Shown piece after piece: positions 32,323 through 42,128 of a stretch of 64,000 nucleotides of DNA. Origin of the DNA: Gaiellales bacterium (GTDB taxonomy: Bacteria > Actinomycetota > Thermoleophilia > Gaiellales > JAICJC01); contig DASWRM010000037.1 in NCBI GenBank assembly GCA_036403155.1, forward strand, positions 124,001 through 188,000, given 5' to 3'. Under the pieces are notes generated by a model. It saw nothing but the letters and a program-made list of their open reading frames with translations. It did no database searches and was not told where the DNA came from. Each line of letters opens with the position of its first letter. Within the stretch, counting starts at the first letter, position 1. The translations under genes and the position numbers were made by a program.

Positions 32323-33572
32323 GGATCGCGGTCGTCGGCAGCGGCGTCTCGGGGCTCACGGCCGCCTACCTGATCTCACGGCGGCACGACGTGGCGCTCT
32401 ACGAGAAGGACGAGCGCTTCGGGGGGCACGCGAACACCGTGGCGGTGCACGGTGCGAGCGGCGAGGTCGGCCTGGACACTGGCTTCATCGTCCACAACGA
32501 GCGCACGTACCCGCACCTCCTGCGGCTCTTCGGCGAGCTGGGCGTGCCGACGCAGACCAGTGACATGTCGTTCGGTGTCAGCTGCGAGGAGTGCGGGCTG
32601 GAGTATGCCGGCGCTCGTGGCCTGGCCGGCGTTGCGGCGCCGCGAAGCCGGCTCGCGCGGCCGGAGTACCTGCGCATGCTGCTCGAGGTGAGGCGATTCC
32701 ACCGCAGCGCGCGCATGCTGCTGCGCGACGCGGCCGGCGACCGCATGACGCTCGCGGACTTCCTCGAGCAGGGACGCTACTCCCGGTACTTCCACGACCA
32801 CTTCATGCTGCCGCTGACGGGTGCCATCTGGTCGTGCGCGCCCGGTCAGATCGGCCAGTTCCCGGCGCGCTACCTGATCCGATTCTTCGCAAACCACGGG
32901 ATGCTGACCGTAAAGCACTCGCCCACGTGGAAGACCGTGACCGGCGGCAGCCGCGTGTACGTCAACGCCGTCGTCTCGCGGCTCTCCGATGCCATGGTGG
33001 GCAACGGCGTGATCGCGATCGAGCGGGATGACGGCGGCGTGACGATCACGGACGCCACGGGCGCAGCGCGCCGGTTCGACCGCGTGGTGATCGCAACGCA
33101 TCCCGACCAGGCCCTTCGCATGCTCGCCGATCCCACGCCGGCCGAGCTGCGGGTGCTCGGCAGCTTCAGCTACGCATCGAACGAGACCGTCCTGCACACC
33201 GACGGGTCCCTGCTGCCCCGGTCGAGCGGCGCCCGCGCCTCCTGGAACTACCTGCTCGAGTCGTGCTCGACCACCCGTCCGATGGTCGCGGTCACCTACC
33301 ATCTCAACCGCCTGCAGGCCCTGGACGAGCCGACCGAGTACTGCGTCACGCTCAACCAGAGCACGCGCATCGCCCCCGGCGCGGAGATCTCGCGCATCGT
33401 CTACGAGCACCCGATCTACACGCTCGACTCGCTCGAGGCCCAGCGACGCCTCCCCACGCTCTCCGGCGTGCACAACACCGCGTTCTGCGGGGCCTACCAC
33501 GGATGGGGCTTCCACGAGGACGGATGCGTGTCGGGAGTGCGAGCGGCGCTCGCGCTGGGGTGCGCCTGGTGA
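32319..33572 (+). CDS. FAD-dependent oxidoreductase (COG2907 type, amine-oxidase fold)
   Basis: 417 residues from GTG 32319, overlapping the previous gene by 4 bases. The FAD-binding start is MRIAVVGSGVSGLTAAYLIS with YEKDERFGGHANTV, then LDTGFIVHNERTYPHLLRLF. The C-terminal FAD motif lies at NTAFCGAYHGWGFHEDGCVS. It belongs with the predicted NAD/FAD-binding proteins that are found beside Cfa-type methyltransferases and DUF1365 proteins. In mycobacteria the homologous pair (UfaA1/Rv0447c and Rv0449c) makes 10-methyl fatty acids, where the FAD protein reduces a methylene intermediate. The same reaction is inferred here. Confidence 0.88.
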   Translation: MRIAVVGSGVSGLTAAYLISRRHDVALYEKDERFGGHANTVAVHGASGEVGLDTGFIVHNERTYPHLLRLFGELGVPTQTSDMSFGVSCEECGLEYAGARGLAGVAAPRSRLARPEYLRMLLEVRRFHRSARMLLRDAAGDRMTLADFLEQGRYSRYFHDHFMLPLTGAIWSCAPGQIGQFPARYLIRFFANHGMLTVKHSPTWKTVTGGSRVYVNAVVSRLSDAMVGNGVIAIERDDGGVTITDATGAARRFDRVVIATHPDQALRMLADPTPAELRVLGSFSYASNETVLHTDGSLLPRSSGARASWNYLLESCSTTRPMVAVTYHLNRLQALDEPTEYCVTLNQSTRIAPGAEISRIVYEHPIYTLDSLEAQRRLPTLSGVHNTAFCGAYHGWGFHEDGCVSGVRAALALGCAW

Positions 33573-34300
33573 CGGGCGCCCTGTACGAAGGCCAGGTGAT
33601 GCACGCCCGGCCGCGAACGGAGGCCGCGCCCTACACCTTCCAGTACGGCGTGTACATGTGGCTTGTCGATCTCGACCGGCCGCCCCGCCTGCCGTCCCTG
33701 CTCTCTCCGCTGGGACGGATCCGCAGCCGCGACCACCTCGGCGACCCGAAGCAGACCATCCGCGAGAACCTCGAGGCGTTCCTCGCCGCTCAGGCCGTCG
33801 CACTCGACGGCGGACGCATCCTCATGCTGACCAACGCCCGGGCGTTCGGCCATGTCTTCAACCCGCTCACGGTGTACTGGTGCTACGGCGAGGACGAGCG
33901 TGTGCGGTGCGTCGTCGCCGAGGTCCACAACACCTACGGCGAGCGGCACTGCTACCTGCTGCGACCCGACGAGCGCGGCCGCGCGGAGGCCGGCAAGGCG
34001 TTCTACGTCTCACCGTTCCTGAGCGTCGACGGCCGCTACCGGATGACGTTCTCGGAGCCGGCCGAGCGGCTCTCGATCCAGATGGAGCTCGTGCAGGACG
34101 GCCGGCGCGTGTTCCAGGCCTCGCTGACCGGGCGGCGCCGTGCGCTGACCGGCGGCCAGCTGCTGCGCCTGACGGCCAGGTACCCGTTCATGACGGCGCG
34201 CGTCACGGCGCTGATCCACTACAACGGTGTGAAGCTGCGGCTCCGCGGGGTACCGCGAGTGCGGTGCCCCGTCCGCGCGCCGCAGCGGGGACGCCCGTGA
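33569..34300 (+). CDS. DUF1365 family protein
   Basis: 243 residues from GTG 33569, overlapping the FAD protein by 4 bases; a GTG at 33560 is also possible. Family signatures are GALYEGQVMHARPRTEAAPY near the N-terminus, TNARAFGHVFNPLTVYWCYG, VVAEVHNTYGERHCYLL, and KAFYVSPFLSVDGRYRMTF. No catalytic residue is established for the family. It is almost always found next to COG2907 oxidoreductases and Cfa-like methyltransferases (Rv0448c lies in the same place in M. tuberculosis), so it probably takes part in the same fatty-acid modification. Confidence 0.9.
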   Translation: MTGALYEGQVMHARPRTEAAPYTFQYGVYMWLVDLDRPPRLPSLLSPLGRIRSRDHLGDPKQTIRENLEAFLAAQAVALDGGRILMLTNARAFGHVFNPLTVYWCYGEDERVRCVVAEVHNTYGERHCYLLRPDERGRAEAGKAFYVSPFLSVDGRYRMTFSEPAERLSIQMELVQDGRRVFQASLTGRRRALTGGQLLRLTARYPFMTARVTALIHYNGVKLRLRGVPRVRCPVRAPQRGRP

Positions 34301-35490
34301 CGGCGACAGCCACCCCTCCCCCACGCGCCCCGATCCGCTCACGGATCGCACGCGCCCTGTTCGAGCAGACCCTCGACCGCATCGAGGGGCTGGAGGTGAT
34401 CGGGCCGGACGGCCGGGCGATCCGGGCCGACCCCGGCGCTCCGCGGATGGAGATCACCTCGGACGCATTCTTCGACCGGCTGGCCGCCGCGGGCAAGATC
34501 GGCTTCGGCGAGGCCTACATGGCCGGGGACTGGCTCGCCGACGACCTGGTCGCCGTGCTGGAGGCGTTCGCCGCGAGGCTCACCTCCCTGGTGCCGCAGC
34601 CGCTGCAACGGCTGCGGAGGCTGTACGAGCCGCGCATGCCCGCCGACGAGCGCAACACCGAGCCGGGCGCCAGGTCGAACATCTCCCGGCACTACGACCT
34701 CTCCAACGAGCTGTTCGCGACCTTCCTCGACGAGACGATGACGTACTCCTGCGCCGTCTTCGAGCCGGGCGACAGCCTGGCCGACGCACAGCGGCGCAAG
34801 TACCGGGCGATCGCCGACCTGGCCGGCCTGCGGGCGGACCACCACGTGCTCGAGATCGGCACGGGCTGGGGCGGCATGGCGATCCACGCTGCGTCGACCG
34901 TCGGCTGCAGGATCACGACGATCACCCTGTCGAAGGAACAGCATGCGCTGACCACCGAGCGGGTCCGCGCGGCCGGGCTGGACGACCGCGTCGACGTGCT
35001 GCTGCGCGACTACCGGGCGATGGAGGGCCGGTTCGACCGGATCGTCTCGATCGAGATGTTCGAGGCGCTCGGCGAGGAGTACTGGCCGGTGTTCTTCGGC
35101 GTCTGCGACCGGCTGCTCGCGCCCGGCGGGCGCATGGCCCTGCAGACCATCACGATGCCGGACGCTCGGTACCGGGCATCCCGGCGCAGCTACACCTGGA
35201 TACACAAGTACATCTTCCCGGGCGGCCTGATCCCCTCGGAGCAGGCGATCGACCAGGCGCTCGCAGGCGCATCCGAGCTGCGGGTGGCCGGTCGCCGGGA
35301 CATCGCCCGGCACTACGCGCCGACGCTCCGGGCCTGGCGCGAGCGCTTCCTGGCGCACTGGGAGGACGTGCGGGCGCTGGGGTTCGACGACACCTTCCGG
35401 CGGATGTGGGAGTTCTACCTGGCCTACTGCGAGGCCGGGTTTCGCACCGGCGCGATCGGCGACGTGCAGCTCGCGCTGGAGCGGACGTGA
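34297..35490 (+). CDS. Cyclopropane-fatty-acyl-phospholipid-synthase-family methyltransferase
   Basis: 397 residues from GTG 34297, overlapping DUF1365 by 4 bases. The N-terminal lipid-binding part has GKIGFGEAYMAGDWLADDL. The SAM-methyltransferase domain starts at NISRHYDLSNELFATFLDET and has MTYSCAVF, motif I VLEIGTGWGGMAIHAAS, TLSKEQHALTTERVRAAGL and IHKYIFPGGLIPSEQ. Family enzymes transfer a methyl from SAM to a cis double bond of a phospholipid acyl chain, giving cyclopropane, methylene or methyl-branched products. The FAD partner two genes upstream favours a branched rather than cyclopropane product. Confidence 0.93.
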   Translation: MTATATPPPRAPIRSRIARALFEQTLDRIEGLEVIGPDGRAIRADPGAPRMEITSDAFFDRLAAAGKIGFGEAYMAGDWLADDLVAVLEAFAARLTSLVPQPLQRLRRLYEPRMPADERNTEPGARSNISRHYDLSNELFATFLDETMTYSCAVFEPGDSLADAQRRKYRAIADLAGLRADHHVLEIGTGWGGMAIHAASTVGCRITTITLSKEQHALTTERVRAAGLDDRVDVLLRDYRAMEGRFDRIVSIEMFEALGEEYWPVFFGVCDRLLAPGGRMALQTITMPDARYRASRRSYTWIHKYIFPGGLIPSEQAIDQALAGASELRVAGRRDIARHYAPTLRAWRERFLAHWEDVRALGFDDTFRRMWEFYLAYCEAGFRTGAIGDVQLALERT

Positions 35491-36254
35491 GGTTCGACGC
35501 CAGCCGCGTCTGGATCACCGGGGCGTCGAGCGGGATCGGAGAGGCGCTGGCACGCGAGCTTGCGGGCCGCGGTGCGCGCGTCGCGGTCACCGCGCGCCGG
35601 GCCGACCGGCTCGAGCAGCTGGCCGCCGGCCGGGGCATCGTCCCGGTGCCGGCGGACGTCAGCGACCGCGAGATGGTGCTCGCGGCCGAGGAGACCGTGC
35701 GGAGCGAACTGGGCGGGCTGGACATGGCGATCCTGAACGCCGGCACCTTCGGGCAGATGGACGTGACCGCATGGGACACGGCGGCCTACCGCCGGCACGT
35801 CGACGTCAACCTGATGGGGCTCGTCCACGGGGTGGAGGCCGTGCTGCCCGCGATGCGGCGCGCGCGGGCCGGTCGCATCGTCGGCATCGCAAGCGTCGCC
35901 GGCTACCGCGGGTTCCCGTCATCCCAGGCGTACGGGTCCACGAAGGCGGCCGAGATCAACCTGCTCGAGTCGCTGCGGATCGATCTGCTGCCGCTCGGCG
36001 TGCGGGTATCGACTGTCTGCCCGGGATTCGTGCGAACCGACCTGACGGCGCTGAACACCTTCCGCATGCCGTGGCTGCTGGAGCCCGAGGACGCCGCGCG
36101 ACGCATCGCCGACGGGCTCGAGAAGGACAAGGCCGAGATCGTGTTCCCGATGCCGATGATGCTCGCCATGAAGGCGGTCCGGCTGGTGCCGGTGCGGCCA
36201 TGGACGGCGATGATGTCGCGCCGCGCGCGCACCCGGCACCTCCGCCGCTCGTGA
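35487..36254 (+). CDS. Short-chain dehydrogenase/reductase
   Basis: 255 residues from GTG 35487, overlapping the methyltransferase by 4 bases. It is a classical SDR: ITGASSGIGEALARELAGRG, ILNAGTFGQMDVT in place of NNAG, the Ser in VGIASVAGYRG and YGSTKAAEINLLESL with the YxxxK catalytic pair. The C-terminal part has a hydrophobic stretch (MPMMLAMKAVRLVPVRPW) that could touch membrane. It is the last gene of the lipid operon; oxidation or reduction of a fatty-chain carbonyl or hydroxyl is the likely role. It is convergent with a small minus-strand gene, 23 bases apart. Confidence 0.9.
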   Translation: MRFDASRVWITGASSGIGEALARELAGRGARVAVTARRADRLEQLAAGRGIVPVPADVSDREMVLAAEETVRSELGGLDMAILNAGTFGQMDVTAWDTAAYRRHVDVNLMGLVHGVEAVLPAMRRARAGRIVGIASVAGYRGFPSSQAYGSTKAAEINLLESLRIDLLPLGVRVSTVCPGFVRTDLTALNTFRMPWLLEPEDAARRIADGLEKDKAEIVFPMPMMLAMKAVRLVPVRPWTAMMSRRARTRHLRRS

Positions 36255-36277
36255 CAACAGCCGCAGTCGAGGCGCTG

Positions 36278-36526
36278 CTACGCGCCCAGGCCCTCGGAGC
36301 GGTCGACCCGCTCCTGCGCGCCGATCACGATCTTCGCGATCTGCCCAAGCTCGTTCCCGCGCTGAACGACCGAGGGGACGACGAAGTGCAGCTCGCAGCC
36401 GTCACCCTCGCGGACGACGGTGACGGCGACCTGCTCGTCGCGTGACTCGAACGGCAGGTAACGCCAGCCGGGAGCGCCGGTGATCTCGATCGTCCCGTCG
36501 TCATCCGGGATGGCAGCTTCGGTCAT
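36278..36526 (-). CDS. Small conserved-looking hypothetical protein
   Basis: 82 residues from ATG 36526; an ATG at 36565 would give 95. The sequence is acidic and strand-rich (DDDGTIEITGAPGWRYLPFE, AVTVVREGDGCELHFVVPS), followed by a short helix and a charged tail. I do not recognise it. It stands alone between the convergent SDR gene and the divergent NHL-repeat gene. Confidence 0.5.
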   Translation of the reverse strand: MTEAAIPDDDGTIEITGAPGWRYLPFESRDEQVAVTVVREGDGCELHFVVPSVVQRGNELGQIAKIVIGAQERVDRSEGLGA

Positions 36527-36653
36527 GCGGACGTGGTACCCGGCGCGCCGCAGGTCCAGTCTCACCTGCGCGACTTGACATCTTCACCCGGTGGTTCCAT
36601 GCTTGCCGGGTTCTCCAGGCAGGGGAACCAGTGACCACAGGAGGGGGTGGGCA

Positions 36654-38645
36654 GTGCTCCGATCGAACCTCAGCCGCCACGGACGGCGGCTGCGTGCCGT
36701 CATCGCCGTGACTGCGCTGGCCGTCGCGGCCGGCATCGCGCCGTCCGGCGCGTCCGCAGCAACGCTCGTCAAGACCATCGGCTTCCCCGGCCCGGCGGGG
36801 CTCTATGCCTACGGCATGGACTGGGACCAGTCCGACAACACGATCCTCGTCGCCGACTACTGGAACTACCGCGTCAAGCGCTACACGACCTCCGGGGCCT
36901 ATATCGGAACCGTCTCGAAGCCCGATCCGCTGGGTTCGGGCAGCGGCATCGGCGCACCGTACGACGTCGAGGCCGACATGATCGGCAACCCGTCGGCCGC
37001 CCCGCTGTGGGTCGCCGACCAGGGCAACTCGCGCATCGTCGAGTTCACGCACACCGGCACCTTCATCCGCAGCATCGGCCGCAACGGGCACGGGACGGGC
37101 GGGCACGCCTATCCGGTCGGGTGCGGAAACGGCGCGATGACGATCCCCACCCACATCTTCGCCGATCCGGTGTCCGGACAGCTCTACGTCTCGGATCCGC
37201 GGTGCCGGCAGGTCTACATCTTCAACCACACCACCGGCGCGTACGTCGGCCACTTCAACTGGCCGGGCGGCTTCCAGCCGATCCCGCGCGGGATCGCCGG
37301 CGACGGCAGCGGCATCTACGTGGTCGAGCACAACACCCGGTCGATCTACGTCTTCAACCGCGCCGGCCAGTACGTCAAGAAGCTGGCGAGCAACAGCGAC
37401 ATGAACGATCCTCGCGGCCTCGACCTGGGCGGCGGCAACGTCTTCGTCGTGTCCGCCATCAAGAACAAGGTCTTCCAGTACAACGAATCCACCGGGGCGC
37501 TCGTGCGCTCGTGGTCGCACACCGGCGGCGGCACCAGCGGCCCGTCGTTCGACTCCATCCGCTTCCCGGCCGTTGACGGCAGCGGCAACGTCTACGTGGG
37601 CGACACCTGGGGATGCCCGGCCTACAACGGCCCATCCTGCAGCGGCGCGGATCCCGGCTACCGGGTCTACAAGTACTCGCCGTCGGGAGCGCCGATCGCC
37701 CTGACCGGCGGCAGCTGCACCTGGTCGCTCCAGGGCGCCTGCAGCATGGGGTCGACGCAGCCGCCTCCGATGGGCGGGTTCAACCAGCAGAACGGCGTCG
37801 GGATCAACCCGGCCGACAACTCGCTGTTCGTGGTGGACACGTTCGAGCAGCGGGTGCAGAAGTTCGACACCGCGAGCACGTGCACCAGCGCGAGCAGCTG
37901 CCCGGCGTGGATCCTGCAGTTCGCCGGCCGCGCCGGTGCGGGCGTCCAGTCCGAGGGCGTCGGCTACCCGCGGGCGCTGGTCTTCGGGAGCGACGGGCGC
38001 GTCTGGATCGGCGACAACAACAACGACGTCCAGGCGTGGACGCCGGGCGGCGGCAGCACGGCCTCGCCGGCGACGTTCGTCCACCGCTTCGGCTCGCAGG
38101 GCACATCGCCCGGGCAGTTCAAGGGCGGCGTGCAGGGGCTGACGGTCACGGCCGGCCGCATCTACGCGACGGACTACGCCGGCTGCCGGTTGCAGGTGTT
38201 CGACGAGAACACGCTGCTGCACGTGTCGAGCGGCACGTCGGCGCTCGAGGCAATCGTCGGCGATACGGGCTGCAGCACGATGCACGGGCCGCGCGGCGTC
38301 GCCGTCGACCCGGCGAACCCATCGGTCGCCTACGTGACCGACGGTGCCCGCCTGCTCCGGTGGAACCTGAACCTGGGAACCCCCGGGCATCCCGGCGGCG
38401 GCACGATGACCTCGATCACGTCCTGCGGTCTGGCGCAGGCCTGGGGCGTGACGTTCCACAACGGCGCGTACTACATCGGCGACGTCGGTCACAAGCGGAT
38501 CATGAAGTACGTGCCGGGAGGCGCGTGCACCGCGGTCGTCACCGGCCTGCCGCAGGGCTCCAACTTCGTCGCCTTCGACACGGCGGGGCGCATGTACGCG
38601 AGCGACAACAGCAAGCGCATCCTGGTCTACTCCGGGGTGGGCTGA
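36654..38645 (+). CDS. Secreted NHL-repeat beta-propeller protein
   Basis: 663 residues from GTG 36654 with a strong AGGAGGGGG ribosome site. A signal peptide ([20 protein letters not shown], cleavage near ASA-AT) is followed almost entirely by NHL-like blades: repeated [11 protein letters not shown]..., [68 protein letters not shown] and [14 protein letters not shown] units. There are at least eight, enough for one or two propellers. Paired cysteines in the inserts suggest disulfides. No anchor or catalytic motif is visible. Extracellular binding or lyase activity is possible; no function is assigned. Confidence 0.85.
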   Translation: MLRSNLSRHGRRLRAVIAVTALAVAAGIAPSGASAATLVKTIGFPGPAGLYAYGMDWDQSDNTILVADYWNYRVKRYTTSGAYIGTVSKPDPLGSGSGIGAPYDVEADMIGNPSAAPLWVADQGNSRIVEFTHTGTFIRSIGRNGHGTGGHAYPVGCGNGAMTIPTHIFADPVSGQLYVSDPRCRQVYIFNHTTGAYVGHFNWPGGFQPIPRGIAGDGSGIYVVEHNTRSIYVFNRAGQYVKKLASNSDMNDPRGLDLGGGNVFVVSAIKNKVFQYNESTGALVRSWSHTGGGTSGPSFDSIRFPAVDGSGNVYVGDTWGCPAYNGPSCSGADPGYRVYKYSPSGAPIALTGGSCTWSLQGACSMGSTQPPPMGGFNQQNGVGINPADNSLFVVDTFEQRVQKFDTASTCTSASSCPAWILQFAGRAGAGVQSEGVGYPRALVFGSDGRVWIGDNNNDVQAWTPGGGSTASPATFVHRFGSQGTSPGQFKGGVQGLTVTAGRIYATDYAGCRLQVFDENTLLHVSSGTSALEAIVGDTGCSTMHGPRGVAVDPANPSVAYVTDGARLLRWNLNLGTPGHPGGGTMTSITSCGLAQAWGVTFHNGAYYIGDVGHKRIMKYVPGGACTAVVTGLPQGSNFVAFDTAGRMYASDNSKRILVYSGVG

Positions 38646-38656
38646 GTCCGGCTTCG

Positions 38657-38685
38657 GGGGGCGGGGCCGTCCCGGCTCCGCCCCC
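38657..38685 (+). terminator. Hairpin terminator after the NHL-repeat gene
   Basis: 12-bp stem GGGGGCGGGGCC / GGCTCCGCCCCC with one G-T wobble and a 5-base loop, 12 bases after the stop codon. Confidence 0.75.
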
Positions 38686-38701
38686 GCCGGTGCGCGTTCC
38701 G

Positions 38702-38707
38702 TACACT
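38702..38707 (+). promoter_or_regulatory. -10 element TACACT of leuC (leaderless)
   Basis: TACACT ends 6 bases before the leuC ATG at 38714. It starts the leuCD transcript directly after the terminator. Confidence 0.65.
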
Positions 38708-38713
38708 TCGGCC

Positions 38714-40063
38714 ATGCCGCGCACCCTGTTCGAGAAGGTCTGGGACGACCACCTGATCGGTGACGATCTGCTGTTCGTCGACCTGCATCTGGTGCACGAG
38801 GTGACCAGTCCGCAGGCGTTCGAGGCGTTGCGGCTCGCCGGGCGGCCGGTGCGCCGGCCGGACCGCACGCTGGCGACGGCCGACCACAACGTCCCCACCG
38901 GCCCCGGACGCGCGGACGAGCTGTCCCAGGCACAGCTCGAGGCGCTGCGGCGAAACTGCGAGGAGTTCGGCGTGCGGTTCTACCCCTTGGGTCACCGCCG
39001 CCAGGGCATCGTGCACGTGATCGGGCCCGAGCTGGGCGTCACCCAGCCCGGCATGACGATCGTGTGCGGGGACTCCCACACCTCGACCCACGGCGCATTC
39101 GGCGCGCTGGCGTTCGGTATCGGCACGAGCGAGGTCGAGCACGTCCTGGCCACCCAGACCGTGGCCCAGACCCGGCCGCGGACGATGCTGGTCTCCTACT
39201 CCGGCGAGCTCGGCCTCGGCTGCACGGCGAAGGACATGATCCTCGGCACGATCGGCCAGATCGGCACGGACGGGGCAACCGGCCACGTGATCGAATACGC
39301 CGGCGACGCGATCCGGGGGCTCTCGATGGAGGGCCGCATGACGATCGCGAACATGTCGATCGAGGCGGGCGCGCGTGCGGGGATGATCGCGCCCGACGAC
39401 ACGACGTTCGCCTACATGGAGGGCCGACCCGGCCTGCCGTCCGACGTCGACGCCGCGGTCGACCGGTGGCGAGAGCTGGTGACCGACCCGGGCGCCTCGT
39501 TCGACCGCCTCGTCGAGGTCGACGTGCCGTCGCTCGCCCCCCAGGTCTCGTGGGGGACGAATCCCGGGCAGGTCGCGCCGATCACCGGCGCCGTGCCCGC
39601 TCCCGCCGACGAGTCCGACGAGCGGGCGCTGGCCTACATGGACCTGCGGCCGGGCACGCCGCTGTCGGAGATCGCGATCGACCGGGTGTTCCTGGGATCG
39701 TGCACCAACGCCCGGATCGAGGATCTGCGCGCGGCCGCCGAGGTGGTCCGCGGCCGGAAGGTCGCATCGTCGGTGCGCGCCATGGTCGTCCCGGGATCGG
39801 TTGGAGTTAAAGCTCAAGCTGAGCGTGAGGGTCTGGACGAGATCTTCAAGGCGGCGGGCTTCGACTGGCGGGGGGCCGGATGCTCGATGTGCCTGGGGAT
39901 GAACCCCGACGTGCTTGCGCCCGGCGAGCGCTGCGCGTCCACGTCCAACCGCAACTTCGAGGGCCGGCAGGGCAAGGGCGGCCGGACGCACCTGCTCTCC
40001 CCCGTGATGGCGGCGGCAGCTGCCGTGACAGGACGGCTGACCGACGTGCGGGAACTGGCGTGA
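38714..40063 (+). CDS. leuC: 3-isopropylmalate dehydratase, large subunit
   Basis: 449 residues from ATG 38714. An aconitase-superfamily [4Fe-4S] enzyme that isomerises 2- to 3-isopropylmalate. Cluster cysteines lie in [12 protein letters not shown] and in [14 protein letters not shown]. Other signatures are [43 protein letters not shown] and NRNFEGRQG. It works as a heterodimer with LeuD, whose start overlaps its stop by 4 bases. The pair forms its own leaderless transcript, separate from leuAB. Confidence 0.97.
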   Translation: MPRTLFEKVWDDHLIGDDLLFVDLHLVHEVTSPQAFEALRLAGRPVRRPDRTLATADHNVPTGPGRADELSQAQLEALRRNCEEFGVRFYPLGHRRQGIVHVIGPELGVTQPGMTIVCGDSHTSTHGAFGALAFGIGTSEVEHVLATQTVAQTRPRTMLVSYSGELGLGCTAKDMILGTIGQIGTDGATGHVIEYAGDAIRGLSMEGRMTIANMSIEAGARAGMIAPDDTTFAYMEGRPGLPSDVDAAVDRWRELVTDPGASFDRLVEVDVPSLAPQVSWGTNPGQVAPITGAVPAPADESDERALAYMDLRPGTPLSEIAIDRVFLGSCTNARIEDLRAAAEVVRGRKVASSVRAMVVPGSVGVKAQAEREGLDEIFKAAGFDWRGAGCSMCLGMNPDVLAPGERCASTSNRNFEGRQGKGGRTHLLSPVMAAAAAVTGRLTDVRELA

Positions 40064-40644
40064 AGCCCGTCACCGTGATCGAGGGCAGCGTGGCGGCGCT
40101 GGACCGCGCCAACGTCGACACCGACCAGATCGTGCCCAAGCAGTTCCTGAAGCGGATCGAGCGCAGCGGGTTCGGCGAGTTCCTGTTCTGGGATTGGTTC
40201 CGCGAGCCCGGCTTCCCGCTGAACCGGATCGAGTTCCACGGGGCGCCGATCCTGGCCGCCGGGCGGAACTTCGGATCGGGCAGCTCCCGTGAGCACGCGG
40301 CGTGGGCGCTCCAGGACTACGGCTACGAGGCGGTCGTGGCCCCCAGCTTCTCGGACATCTTCCGCTCGAACTGCACCAAGATCGGGCTGCTGCCGGTGGA
40401 GCTCCCGGAGGAGGACGTGCGCGAGCTGATCGACCACGCGCCGCACCCGGCGCGGATCGACCTGGAACAGCAGACGGTGACGCTTCCCTCCGGGCGGGTG
40501 TCGCGGTTCGAGATCGACCCGCACGTCAAGGAACGGCTCCTGAACGGCTGGGACGAGATCGCGCTGACCGAGAACCGGATGGCCGAGATCGAGGAGTACG
40601 AGGCCACCCGCGAGCGCGAGGGGCCAAACGCGCTGACGATCTGA
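40060..40644 (+). CDS. leuD: 3-isopropylmalate dehydratase, small subunit
   Basis: 194 residues from GTG 40060, overlapping leuC in GTGA. The swivelling domain of the isomerase: [20 protein letters not shown], the substrate loop [20 protein letters not shown], and [20 protein letters not shown]. Length is typical. It completes the leucine pathway enzymes of the window apart from the final transaminase, which is not seen. Confidence 0.97.
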   Translation: MKPVTVIEGSVAALDRANVDTDQIVPKQFLKRIERSGFGEFLFWDWFREPGFPLNRIEFHGAPILAAGRNFGSGSSREHAAWALQDYGYEAVVAPSFSDIFRSNCTKIGLLPVELPEEDVRELIDHAPHPARIDLEQQTVTLPSGRVSRFEIDPHVKERLLNGWDEIALTENRMAEIEEYEATREREGPNALTI

Positions 40645-40682
40645 GTCCGTCGGTTGGCGCGTCTCGCGGCCGCGCCCGCCAG

Positions 40683-40688
40683 TAAGAT
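40683..40688 (+). promoter_or_regulatory. -10 element TAAGAT of the pnt operon (leaderless)
   Basis: TAAGAT ends 7 bases before the ATG at 40696, fixing that start and predicting a leaderless pntAA-AB-B mRNA. Confidence 0.65.
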
Positions 40689-40695
40689 CGCGCGA

Positions 40696-41826
40696 ATGCG
40701 AGTCGGGGTACCCTCGGAGCACGGTGCCGTCGAGCGTCGGGTGGCACTGACGCCGGACGCTGTCGGACGGCTGCTCGGCCTCGGCGTCGAGGTCGTCGTC
40801 CAGTCCGGCGCCGGCGATGCCGCCGCCCTTCCGGACGCCGACTACGAGACGGCCGGCGCGCGGATCGTGCCGGACGGCCGGACGCTGCTTGCCGAAGCGG
40901 ACATGGTGGTCATGGTGACGCGCCCCCGTGACGAGGAGGTCTCGGCGTTCCGGCACGGCAGCGGCGTGGTCGGGATGCTGCAGCCGCTGATCAACCGCGA
41001 GCTGGTCGATGCGCTCGCCGCCGGCTCGATCACGGCGTTCAGCCTGGACGCCATACCGCGCATCACCCGGTCGCAGTCAATGGATGCGCTGTCGTCCCAG
41101 GCAACGGTGGCGGGCTACAAGGCGGTGCTGATCGCGGCGGGCCACCTTCCCAAGTTCTTCCCCATGCTGATGACCGCCGCCGGAACCGTCGCGCCGGCGA
41201 AGGTGTTCGTGCTCGGGGCCGGCGTGGCCGGGCTGCAGGCGATCGCCACCGCCCGCCGGCTGGGCGCCGTCGTCTCGGCATTCGACACGCGCCCGGTCGT
41301 CCGCGAGCAGGTGAACAGCCTCGGGGCCGCATTCGTCGAGCTGGAGCTGGACGTCGAGGAGGGCGAGGACGCACGCGGGTACGCCCGCGAGCTCACCGAG
41401 GCGCAGTACGCGCAGCAGCAGGAGCTGGTCGCGCGCACGGTGTCGGACTCCGACGTCGTCATCACCACGGCGCTGATCCCGGGCCGGCCCGCGCCGCGCC
41501 TGGTGACGGCGGCCGGGGTCGCATCGATGCGGCCCGGCTCGGTGATCGTCGACCTGGCGGCCGAGACGGGCGGCAACTGCGAGCTGACCGAGCCCGGCGA
41601 GGTGGTCGTGCGCGACGGCGTGACGATCGTCGGCACGCTGAACGTGCCGTCGACGATGCCGCTGCATGCGAGCCAGATGTACGCCCGCAACATCACCAAC
41701 CTGCTGACGCTGATCGTGCAGGACGGCGAGCTGCACCTGGACTTCGAGGACGAGATCGTCGCCGACGCCTGCATCACCCACGACGGCGCCGTGGTGTCGA
41801 AGCTGCTTCAGGGGGCGACGGCATGA
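40696..41826 (+). CDS. pntAA: NAD(P) transhydrogenase, soluble alpha-1 subunit
   Basis: 376 residues from ATG 40696. This is the NAD(H)-binding dI domain as a separate polypeptide: VGVPSEHGAVERRVALTPD, SLDAIPRITRSQSMDALSSQ with the RQD-loop region, KVFVLGAGVAGLQAIATARR (Rossmann motif) and VIVDLAAETGGNCELT. It passes hydride to the dIII domain of PntB. The split into AA and AB is usual in actinobacteria and some alphaproteobacteria. It overlaps pntAB by 4 bases. Confidence 0.96.
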   Translation: MRVGVPSEHGAVERRVALTPDAVGRLLGLGVEVVVQSGAGDAAALPDADYETAGARIVPDGRTLLAEADMVVMVTRPRDEEVSAFRHGSGVVGMLQPLINRELVDALAAGSITAFSLDAIPRITRSQSMDALSSQATVAGYKAVLIAAGHLPKFFPMLMTAAGTVAPAKVFVLGAGVAGLQAIATARRLGAVVSAFDTRPVVREQVNSLGAAFVELELDVEEGEDARGYARELTEAQYAQQQELVARTVSDSDVVITTALIPGRPAPRLVTAAGVASMRPGSVIVDLAAETGGNCELTEPGEVVVRDGVTIVGTLNVPSTMPLHASQMYARNITNLLTLIVQDGELHLDFEDEIVADACITHDGAVVSKLLQGATA

Positions 41827-42128
41827 CCCACGAGCTGGTGCTGCAGATCACGGTGTTCGTGCTGGCCGCGCTCGTCGGCTTCGAGGTGATCTCGAAGGTG
41901 CCGACGACGCTGCACACGCCGCTCATGTCGGGCACCAACGCCATCCATGGCATCGTCATCGTCGGGGCGATCCTGGTGGTCGGGCGGACAGACTCGCTGC
42001 TGGTCGAGGTGCTCGGGACGATCGCCATCGCGTTCGGCGCGATCAACGTCGCCGGCGGCTTCCTGGTCACCGACCGGATGCTGAACATGTTCAAGCAGAA
42101 GCCGGGAGAGCAGAAGCGCGATGCATGA
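41823..42128 (+). CDS. pntAB: NAD(P) transhydrogenase, alpha-2 membrane subunit
   Basis: 101 residues from ATG 41823 (ATGA overlap with pntAA). It supplies the short proton-channel part of the alpha chain: three hydrophobic segments, VFVLAALVGFEVISKVPTTL, HTPLMSGTNAIHGIVIVGAI and a third near LGTIAIAFGAINVAGGFLV, ending in a basic tail. TPLMSGTNAIHGI is the family hallmark. It overlaps pntB by 8 bases. Confidence 0.96.
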   Translation: MTHELVLQITVFVLAALVGFEVISKVPTTLHTPLMSGTNAIHGIVIVGAILVVGRTDSLLVEVLGTIAIAFGAINVAGGFLVTDRMLNMFKQKPGEQKRDA

